Of a stretch of 64,000 nt of DNA, positions 42,401 through 54,400 are shown piece after piece. The position numbers were made by a program, and so were the translations under genes. Numbering within the stretch: the first letter of the stretch is position 1; every line of letters starts with the position of its first letter. A model generated the notes under the pieces. That model ran no database searches and was not told where the DNA came from. It worked only from the letters and a program-made list of their open reading frames with translations. The stretch comes from Hybos culiciformis (lineage: Eukaryota > Arthropoda > Insecta > Diptera > Hybotidae): NCBI GenBank assembly GCA_964007475.1, contig OZ023274.1, positions 91,597,213-91,661,212 on the forward strand. Direction: 5' to 3'.

Positions 42401-45400
42401 GACAATTTTTTTTTTTTTTTTAATAAATTGCCATCAAAATTCATTTATAAAAACAACATACACCATGGCGTATTTTGTACATAAACATTATTTCTCCATA
42501 TACATAATATTTAATTTCATTTAATGTAAATATTTTGTTTAACATCTGGTTAACCATCCAAGTCCGTTTTTATTTTTCAAAAAAAAAAAAATGTATATAC
42601 ACTTCTTTATTTATTTACATTTTTGAATTCATCCTCGTAAACACAATTTCTACTTTGTTATTTTTATTATTATTATTATTATTTTTTTCCTCCCATTCTT
42701 CAAAAACTTTCATTTGTACAAATTGTACAAGTGTTTACATTTTGATTGCAAAAATTTGATAACTTTTTTTTTTTTTCCTGATGATACATTTCATAAGTTT
42801 TCGTTTATTTTTTTTTATTTTATTTATATTTTTACCTAAAAGTAATATACATTTTTTTTTTTCAAAAGAAAATTTAATACGTATTATTAAAGGTTGTATA
42901 CTAAGTAGTTTCGTTTGATCGATATAAAAATAACTTGAATGAAAAATTTAAAAATCTTTACTTGAAAATCCAATTTTCAAATATTAAATTCAATTTAAGT
43001 TCTATGTAGTTTTATTATGGTAATTAGTTTGAAAATATAGAACCAAATTTTTATCGCAACTAATGAGCTGAAACGAGTTAATGTAAAAAAATGTATATAG
43101 GTACTTGTACATATAGAAACCAGTGATGCCAGATTGAAAATTTAAAAATCCCTACAGCAAGCAAAAAATTTCCCTATTTTTCCCTATGTTATATAGATAA
43201 TTTTCCCTACATTTTACCCTAAATTTTTTTTTTATAAAAATACTGATATTTAGTTTTTTTTTTCAAATTTTTTAAATAAAAAATTGATTTTTCATGTTTT
43301 TTTATGAGATCTTTTTTATTTTTATATATCAAAAAATTACAAATTCATTTTCAGTAACATTTAGATTTAGCATTAATTGTATAAAAAAAATAATCATTAT
43401 TATTAATTTTATAATTATAATTAATTAATACTAAATTTTACTAAACAAAAAAAAATTCATTAAAAAAGTAAGGAACATATCGTCTGCTCAGAAATGAAAC
43501 AACGTATGATATTTATACCTCATTATTAGATAATAGCACCATTCGATTCCTCGTACTTGATTTTATAAGTATAACTATTTTGCTATATTCTTAATGTTGA
43601 TTAAAATGTGTTTTTTAGATTAAAATTTTACGTTACTTGATATTTTTCCATACATTTTTTTTAATTTTCAAATCTTTAAACTCAATTACTCGAAACTATA
43701 CTTTTCATTATACATCGTTTCATTTCTCAGCAGACGATATATACTTTATAGTATTAATTATATAAAAAAATAAATATTGCATTTGTAATTATTAATATTT
43801 GCAATCAATTTAAGAAAAAAAATATTGGCCAACCAACATGATAAAAAATCCCTACATTTTTTAACATTTGAAAAATCTGTCCTTTTTTCCCTACAGTGTC
43901 TTTTTATGACATAATTTCCCTACATGTAGGGAATATTCTCTACGTCTGGCATCACTGATAGAAACACATATAGATATTCCAATGTATAATTATATATATA
44001 TATATATATGGTGATCAAACTTCATCATATTTTAATATTTTATTATTAACTTTTCTTAATTTTTGGACCAAAATTGTGAAAAAATATGATGAACAAATTC
44101 ATGTGTCAATCAAGCAGTATTTTTATTACAACCATTAATCGTTTCATGAAAAATATAATTGGTTTTCAAAAACTTTACTGTTTTTGAGTGTCACCAGGGT
44201 TAAGCTTTTCAGAAGATGAGAAATAATTTATTATATAGTTATGGTACACACGTTCTGCCGGACTAAGCTCGAAATTTTTTAAATTATTTAAATTATTTGC
44301 TTATGATGTAATATTAGCAAATATTAACTGTCCTCAATTATTAAAATTTCTTGGTCTAAGAGTCTCTAGATCTGGTCTAAGAGCATGCTCTCAGCTTGAT
44401 TTAATATTTCATACAACAAATTATGGTTTTTATGAACCAATTTCCTGGAGCATTAGAAATATGAATCAGTGTTTTAATTTACTTGATTTTAATTTCTCAA
44501 GGAAAGTATTTAAAATTAAAATAAGGGAGTTTTATAAGAATGTTATTGATAATGTGAATTATATTACGTAAACATATATTGTTTTCTTACTATTATGATA
44601 GTTATGTTAATTTTAAGTATATAATATATGATATTTTGTTATATTAATAGTAGAATTTGATTTACAAACTTTAATTTAAGTTAAAATGTCAAGATTTAAA
44701 TTTCTGTAAAGATTATAAATATCTGGTAGAAATAAATAAATAAATAAATAAATATATATAATATGGCTCTATATATAATATGGGTCTATAGATATGGGTC
44801 TATATATAATATGGGTCTATTTTTAATTTCCAAGTTTTTTTTTATATTTTTTTAATTCAATAATCAAATATGAAAATTAAATGTCAAATCTGAATTTTTG
44901 ATTGAATTATTTAACTTTTTCATAGAAAAGTTACCTTAAACTTTCTGAAAGCAAATACATGTTTTTTTTTTGTCTACAAAAAAATAATATCACCTTGATT
45001 TGCCATGCATGAGTCAATAATGTCTACAAAAAAAAAATTTGAAGGCGTTTAATTTTTGAAATAGACCACATAAAAGCATAATACATTGGCTTTTTTTATT
45101 TTTTGAACTTGAAACTAATATAATTTATGTTTTATATTTTTTTATTAAATTATGTATATATATGAAAAATAAATGGAGTGGTTGAAAAAATTAGAAAATT
45201 CTTAAAAACTATGTGTTGTTGTTTTTTTTTTTTATTATTATTCGTAGATTTACGTAATATTTTTGTGCTATGTGCAGAAAATTTATGTAACGTTCATTAA
45301 AATAGCTACGCGAACAATTGCAAAAGGCTAAATCGGTTTCATTAGCACTGATCCAATTTGGATGGATATAATAATCTACGTAAGCAAATGGACCCATGCT

Positions 45401-48400
45401 TCATCATCTAATATGGTGTTTTCATACGACCGTTGTCGAATTGAACTCCAATTTTCTATTGTATTTGGCAATCCGAGAAATTTCGCTGGAAAAAAATAAA
45501 GGAAGTTGTTTTGTGGGGTTGAAATAAAAATTTTGTGTCTTTGTCAATTTTAGGAACAAAATAAATACATACGTTGTTTATAAAATAATAAAATTCTGTT
45601 TTTCGAGATGAAAATAATTATTAATTTCGGAATGTTTGAATCATAGTACTTAAGTGAAATTAAATTATTATTACTCTATGGTGAACACAAGGTGGTATTA
45701 TTAACAACACTAATGTAGATATTTTGGTTTTAATGTAGAAAAAAAAAATTGTAAAATAGGAAGAAACTTACTTTTTATCTAACATAATGAGAAAATTTAG
45801 ACTTTAAGATATTATATGTAATAAAAATATTTTAATGTTTTCCTTTATGTCATTAATAAAATGCGATGAACATAAAATATATGGGGGTTATGTTGAAGAA
45901 AATTCAATAGAAATAGTTATTAAAAAAAAATCATTTAAAACTTCAATTTTTAAGTATAAGCCAATATAGATTTCATCCAATTCATTTTAAAAAAGAAAAA
46001 AACTTTTCCACTTTTTTTTATTTTTATTTTCGATAGCTCTTTTATTTCAGTACAAAGAAATCATTGATTTGAAATATTGTGCTTAAGAAAATTGTTTTCT
46101 CGAGCTATGTACAATGTAAGGAACAACATTTTTTTATTTATTTTATTTTATTTTTTTTTTTTTTCCAAATCAAAACAGTGAAAAAATAAGTGTATGTCTG
46201 AAAAGTATAGAAAACTTAAGAGCTTTTAACGGTTACTTGAACTTGAAAACAGATCTTTTCTTTAGATAATATATATACATATACCTACATGTTATCTTAA
46301 GGTTAAACTTACATTGAATAACGTTTAAACTTTTACATACTCAACGTCAAAGAATTATTGTATTTAACAGGCCACTGCAGTGAAATTTATCATGTTTAGA
46401 ACTCCGACGAAATGGGAAATTTTAAGAGTGATGAGAAAATAGTTGTACTTTAGTTTTTAATGGTTTGAGACATAACATATGAAAACAAAATTATAATAAA
46501 ATAAAAAAGTAAAAAAATATAAAAAGCACAAAAATTAAATTTAACTCAAGCTTCATACGCAGGAAGTATAAAACTTGTTTTAATTTGAAAGATTGAGGAA
46601 AAATATTAAAAAATTATAGGGCTCAGTTATACAGGTAAATAGTTTTAAGTTAATTTTTACATTTTAATTTTTATGTTTTTATTCTATAATGCAGGACAGG
46701 TCGATTTTGACTTTTTAGGGCCAAATGTAAAAAAATTTATGGCTCACTTTTTGGGTAGGAGATAAAACATTTCTACCAACTGTAGTGGACTCTTAAAACC
46801 CCAATACGAGCCCTGCATCATAAGACCTCGTACGGGTTTTTTTTTTTGAGTTTGTTCTACTTTTTTCCAGTTTTCTCCAGGTTTGTATTTTTTTCGTTTA
46901 AACCAACCTTTTTTAGGAGTTTTTGGTCTTTATAAAAAAAAAATATTTTTAAGATAAATTTTGAGAAAAAAATTATTTTCCAAAAGTCTACTTTTTCAAC
47001 TTTTTTTATGGGCATCGCAGAAATTTTCGAAAGATGCATTTTGAAGGGCATTTGGGAGTAGTTAATTTTAGCTTTTTGGGTTTTGTCGATAAAATAAAGG
47101 AGAGAGTCAAAAAACGCATTTGAAAATCCAAAAAACAGGTCAAAAACGCGAAAAAAAGCAATTTTGGCCTGTTTTTTCGAATTTCAAAGGCGTTTTTTGG
47201 TTCTCTCCTTTATTTTATCGCCAAAACCCAAAAAGCTAAAATTAACTACTCCCAAATGCCCTTCAAAATGCATCTGTCGAAAATTTCTGCGATGCCCATA
47301 AAAAAAGTTGAAAAAGTAGACTTTTGGAAAATAATTTTTTTCTCAAAATTTAACTTAAAAAAAAATTTTTTTTATAAAGACCAAAAACTCCTAAAAAAGG
47401 TTGGTTTAAACGAAAAAAATACAAAACTGGAGAAAACTGGAAAAAAGTAGAACAAACTCAAAAAAAAAAACCCGTACGAGGTCTTATGATGCAGGGCTCG
47501 TATAATGAATTTTAATGCGTTGGGGATCGTTATGTTGTATTTAGTGCTATAGAATTTAGATCACTAAATGGAGTATTATATGCGTCAATATACATGCAAT
47601 CATTTAGATGCATCTTCGTAAATAATGAAAAAATTTAGATGCATCAGCGTATATAATGAAAAAATTTAGATGCATCAGCGTAAATAATGAAATCATTTAG
47701 ATGTTTCGTATTGAATATTACGTAATACCTAAACAAACATAATATCTCTCACAATATTTCAATACAGCCAAATACAAAAAAAATGAGAAAAAATGAGAAG
47801 AAAAAATATTCTCTCTTTGCAACTACCTCTCCCCTACGCATTAAAACAGTATATTGGATATGTAAACAAAATTTGTTATACAACTCGTTCTGTATTTACA
47901 CAAAAATACATTGACACTTGTCAATTTATATCACTCGACCTTCGGTCTCGTGATATAAGTATTGACTCGTGTCAAAGTGTTTTTGTGAATACAGAACTCG
48001 TAATTAATAACAAATTTAGTTAACATATACAATAATCTACTATTATAATCATATAACAATATTGATGTTATATTTATTAATTTCTGACAATTTTATGACT
48101 TTTAAATTAATTAAAATAACATTATTGTTTGTTTCGGTGTGATCACCTATGGTGATATAATTATATCTGTTTTTGTTAAGTTTAATGTCATATTCAATTT
48201 TCCTTTTTTTTTGTTTTCGAAAAGCTTTATGAAAAATAATTGGATTTTTTAAAATGAAAAAAAAAAAAGATATACATATAACACGTACATTTATCATTCA
48301 CAAATTTTTCAACCAATATTACGTATAATGAATTTTCATATTTTTTATCCACATAAAAAACTACCTATAATTTTATTCAAAACTTTTGTTACAAAAAAAG

Positions 48401-51400
48401 GTTTTTTTTTCGGAAAAATAACAAATAATTCCTATATATTATGGTACTATGTGTATTAAGACTATTAAGTATACTATATCTACAAAAAAAATTCAAAAAC
48501 AGTTAATAAAAATAGTATTTTAAATGGTTTTTACCTAGACCTATTTTTTTTTCTCATATATGTATTATCAATCGGAATTCATTCCCAAAATATGTTGTTT
48601 ATAGTACATAAACGTATGTTGTATGTATATTATATTGTAATATAAGTAGTGTTCGCAGATTATTTTGTAGGCGTGTATAAACTAATTTTTTTTTTTTACT
48701 TTTCGGTCAACTCTAACAAAATGTATTGAAAGGGTTTGGCAAAATACACAGAAAATAAAATACAAAAAATATTATTTAAATATAGAAATTTGATTTATAT
48801 GTACTGAAAGTTGTTATAAATTGTATTAAAATTATCCAAACTAAAAAATTATTTTCATTGTGAACGATGATATTCATAATAATCATAATTGTTTGAAAAA
48901 GGTAATTTAATTTTTTTTTAATTCAATTATTTGAAGTCTACTAAATATTCTAATATATGTGCTGAATCCCAAATTGTTGGAATTTCGTTATAATATATTT
49001 TTGAATACTAAATTCATTCGCAGTCTACCTCTGAACTTTATTACCTTGTTTTAATACTATACTTATTTGTATAATTCGGTTCATGTGTTCATGAGGATAA
49101 TAGTAGTTTTTGCAATTAAAATCAAAATTTTAAATTTAATATGAAAATATAAGGTTCCTAAAGTCCTAAAATATAAATTTTCTCAATATATTTGTTCTAA
49201 GAAGTTTCTGGGGGGGAAATTTAAAATTTCAGGAATATAATTTAGATTAAAGTTTTCACGTTCTATGTCGTGACTTAAGAACTTTGTTCAATCGATATTT
49301 TATCGATTTTTTATCGCATTTCTGCATATATATCTTATTCTTCGGAGAACGTACAATTTAGCAACTTTAATTCCGATTTCATTTGTATAGTACGTATTTA
49401 TTAGGTACGTATTACCATAGATTAAGAATACAGAAAGATGGGAAGCTTCATACAACATTATTTTTGGTATTTTTAAGTCAATGTGTTAGTAAAACAAAAT
49501 AAAATACTTGATAATTATCAATGTATGAAAAGAATTTTATTTAGTTTTACTAACACCTTCACAATAAAATACCAAAAAAAACTGAAAAAATGTTGTATGA
49601 AGCTTCCAATTTTTCTGTATTCTTAATCTATGGTATTACATAGACTTTTCAATCCAAATATACTCTTTACTTTACATCCAGTCTTTTTAGTTACTATCAA
49701 GACTTAAATTAACTAATATTATAAGTTGTGAGTAAAAAGCAAAATATTTTCTTAGAGTACAAAAATTAATATATTCACCCAAATAAACAATTAACTCTTT
49801 TTCTTTCTTTTTTTTTTTTTCTACATAATTTTTCATTCTATGTAAATTTCTTACGTTTTGTGTAATAGTAATTTATTATAGAGGAACAAAGAAATATTAA
49901 ATTTCCTAGAAAAAAAAAAAAAAAACAGAATATTATTAAAACACAAATTTCATCAAGTTCATGGTAAACATCAATAAAAAAAAAAATTCTATATAGGAAA
50001 CAAAATAATTGAAAGTTTTTAGCTTAAATTTCCGTTTTCTATTAAAATTGTATTAAAAATAAATTTTGGGCAATTTCTCAAATTATATGCCACATATATT
50101 TGTACATGTAGGTTGAATTAAATATATAGATCCTAGGTTGAAAAAAAATAAAAATTAGGAATGAAAAAACATGAATGAATATTAAAAAAAAAACACTAAT
50201 GATATTTTATTGCAATAATAAAATTTTATGACAAATCTGAATATAAATAATAAAAGTTTTTTTTTTTATTTTAGCAAATTATATTTATAAAATCTTTAGT
50301 TATGGAAAAATTAAATCAATAACGAAACTCAAATAAGAATTGGGTTAAAATATGGGCTAAAAAATATATTATAGTAGATAAATTTTGACAGAAAAAAAAT
50401 AATGAAATAAGTTCTCAATACTCATAAACTATTCAATTTAAATCATTATTTTGTAACAAGTAATATTGTTATTATAAGTATATGACAGTTTAAAACTCAA
50501 ATCAGCCTATTTTAATGCACTAAATAAGGATATTATTAAAGAAGGACGAATAAATATAAATATTTTTAATTATATGCACAGCAACATGCCAAAAACACGA
50601 TTTTTGGAAAAAACAATTTTTTATTCTTGAAAATGTCAGAGATGGGTCAAGAATTTTCTTTTTCGAATTTCCGTTTTTTTTTTTGTGCGAATCTTTATTT
50701 TCTCTTTTTTTTTGAAACTATAAAAGAAATCTTCCCAATTGGTCGAATTTAACATATTAATAGTACTAGGAGATTTTAAATCCGAAATTTCAAGCTGTTT
50801 TTTAGAATTTAAAAGAAAAAGGAGATTAAGGAACACCTTGTAACTCTGTTTCTGAACTAATAAATTTTATAAATAGTTTTTAAGTCAGCTAATAATATGC
50901 CCGTAAAATTAATTTAGCAAATGTAGTCCACAAAATGTCACTTTTTGCCAAGTTGCGACGTAATTCGTTCAAAATACATTCAAATTCCTGAATTTCCTTT
51001 TTTGAAAATCGTTGAAATTATTAGCAAGTTAATAACATCGCTATCATAAATTCTAAATAAAGAAATACACAATATATATAATGTAATAATATTGTTACAA
51101 AATAATATCATAATTTTTTCCTTAATTAATTATTTATTAGGTATTTATTTATTATTCTAATGTTCTACACCATCAGGATACATCTTTATCCTTTTAACAA
51201 TTTGAACTTATTGTATAATATGACTATCAAATGCTATGTTAAAAAAATTTGGGAAGTATCTAATTTAATGATAAAAAATTTAAAAGTTCAATCTTTTTTC
51301 TTAATCAAGTTCAATAACTAGATGTAATAATAAAAATCCAAATTACGATCTCAAATATCACTTAGTAATTTGTTCTACAGAACGAAGAACAGATAACCTT

Positions 51401-54400
51401 AAACTTTTTTTTAAAATAAAAAGACGGAATAAGTTTTGACACTTAATCTTAGGATGACATATGTTCTGAAAGCAATTTAAGTTTAATTACATACTTAAGA
51501 TTCAAGACAATTTCTATTTTTTATTGAAATTAAGCCCCACTATTATAGAACTAAATAAAAAAATTCAGTGGTTTACGTAAATAAAATTTACTTGAAAAAA
51601 CTATATATTTAAGATATTTTTAGTTCAATTTTTCCTTATTTTCCATTTTAATATAAAAAAAAAATATACCTACCTAGTATTCATTTAATTCAAAGGGGAA
51701 AAGTATGATTGCACAATCCTTGTTTTTTTGTATAATTATAATGATTAGGTTGTATTATTTTATGAATATTTCATATTATGTATATATTTATGTACAATAA
51801 TATCACTATTATAAACATAGTATTGGAATTGAGTAAATTTTTTTCCCAAAACTGGGTCATGCAAATCATTCATTTAATTTCGAAGAAAAATGAGTGGTTT
51901 AAAAATTATTAAAAGATTTTAATTAAATATCACACTTTATTGAAATGGGCAATAGGGAAAATTATAAAGATAAATCCTATTTTGATGGGCAATCTAAGTC
52001 AAGATCCATTATATGCATGTCGCGTAGGATAACGACAACAAAAATATATTTTATGAAAATCGATATTTTTCTCATTATTTTTAACTTAATGTCAGAAGGT
52101 TCATTATTGACGTTACTGTGAATATATGTACCAAAAAATACTGTTTGTCTATATCCTTAAATTCGTTAATAACGAAAAAAAAACACAGAATTCTAGAAAG
52201 AAAGGAAACTTATAAATACTCTGTTTCAGAAATATGTACCCAAATAATTTCAAAATGTTTTAGATATATTTTTTTTTTGAACTGCATTAAAAATTAGGCA
52301 TACTATTTTAAATCAATCTAATTATAAAAAAAAATGTATTTATTTTTTTAGTTATGTATAGGTACCTAGTATATTGTATAACTTATAACTTGATTTTTTT
52401 TAACCTAACATACTAATCAAATATTACTACATAAAATTATATGTTTAATTTCAACATAAAAATAGGTAGTTAAATGGAATGGGAATACGTGTATACCCCA
52501 ACAGTAAACTGCGAGAGTTAGTGTTTGCAGATAAAGAGAGAAATTAGAAGAATATTATAAGTTAAGTAGTTCATATTACGCGAAATTTTTTCACTGACCT
52601 TTTTCTATTTTAATACAACTGAAATTAGCATTGTAAATAATAAATATACATACAGTATTATTTAAGTAAATTATAAAAAAAAAAATATTAATACGGACAC
52701 TTTAATTTTGCACAAGTGTATGGTTTTGCTTTATGCGCTCTCTATAGTATATCTTAATCGAATAAAATTATATATTTTATAAATCTTTATGACGTCATTC
52801 AGAAAAACATAGCAATACCGTATAGAAATTAACATTATATTTTCCTGCTAATATTTAGTTTATTATTGTAATAATTTTTATTGTAATATTTTTTTTGCTG
52901 TAATATAGTCTAATATTCAAACTGAATGTTAAATTTATACCAATTTTATATATGTTTACTTTGAATGTATTGAAATGGAAAAATTATGCACTATCTATCT
53001 ATGTTTTAAGATTAATTCTATTTATGTTAAGCCTCAAATCAACATTTTAATTTATATATTTGTATATAGTAATTTTATATAATTTTAAATAAAATTTTCA
53101 AATCATTGCTTCATTCTTTTATATCAGCAAATTGTTTCGATTTAAATATTCTACCTACTATAATATTAATTATTTAGAATGTCAAAAAATGTAAGTTTTA
53201 ACAGAATTCTCTGTAAATTACATTGAATTCCTTAAATCAACTGGACAAGGACATTAACAACAAAAAAAACATATAAATATAAAGTTTCTACTTAGATACT
53301 ATATTTTTTCAAAAGATTTAGATTTTCAAATTCTTTAAAATTAAAAAGTTCATATCAGCAAAGTGGTACCAAAGAAAAGATATATAAATTTTAATTGCTA
53401 TTTAATTACCACTGCATAAAAATTATGTCTATTTCTATCACATAAAATTCTAAATGAAATGTGTTATGCAAAAAGTTTACAAAACTTTTTATATGTGAAA
53501 AATATGTCGAATTATGAGAACTAAGAAATCACAGAATTGGGTTGAAGTAAACTATAAATAGAATATCATATCTCTTTTGAATGGAATCGTTTCGGAACTT
53601 CCATTGCTTACTGCTGTTAGCCAACAACAGCTTTATTTGTGTAACAAAAAATATCTATACATTTTCTTCATAGGATTATATTTTAATACTATACTAATAC
53701 TATTTAATTTTTCTGTTTTGGCATAATGCAGGCATCTTCTTACGATTAATCAAAACTTTTTTTTATTTTATAAAAAGGCAAAGGTGGAGTTTTCACCATA
53801 AGAATATTAATTTATTTGTAATGCAATGAAAATACATACTATCATCAAGGCAATTTATAGCTATAAAATATCAAAACTGTCGTGTAAATTGTTTATAATT
53901 TTCATTCAGACATTTTACTATCGTCGTCTTTTTTTTTTTTCACATAATATATACTATTATGTATTTATATATTTGCATTCTATGTGTAAAAAAAAAATAT
54001 CCTGACAAGTTAAAATTATTATTCTAATGTATAAAAAAAAAGCTTTCGGAATTATCATGGTATAGTTTGTTCAAAATAAATGGATTTGATTAAACTTAAT
54101 GGTTTATAGAATTGAAAAAATCAAAAAACAAAAGGAAAATATTTATCCTTTTCATATGCAAAATTAAATTATACACGGTATAATACGGTTAGGTAACTAT
54201 TTTGAATTTTAAATTAATGTATATATTTATTTTTTTTTGTTCTTCTTTGTTAAAACAAGCAATCGATATTTATTACACTTCCACATATTCTTATTATATT
54301 TCTCTAGTTTCTTTTCAGCTTTAACTATGTCTATAGTTGCTTTTAGAAATGAAAATCTATGTTACATTAATGAACAAAAAAACAATCGATTTTCTTATGT

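Noticed and set aside
46857..47450. Two near-identical 64-codon frames on opposite strands (46857-47051 and 47256-47450)
   Set aside because: They are the two arms of the fold-back element read in mirror orientation; identity follows from the palindrome, not from coding constraint.
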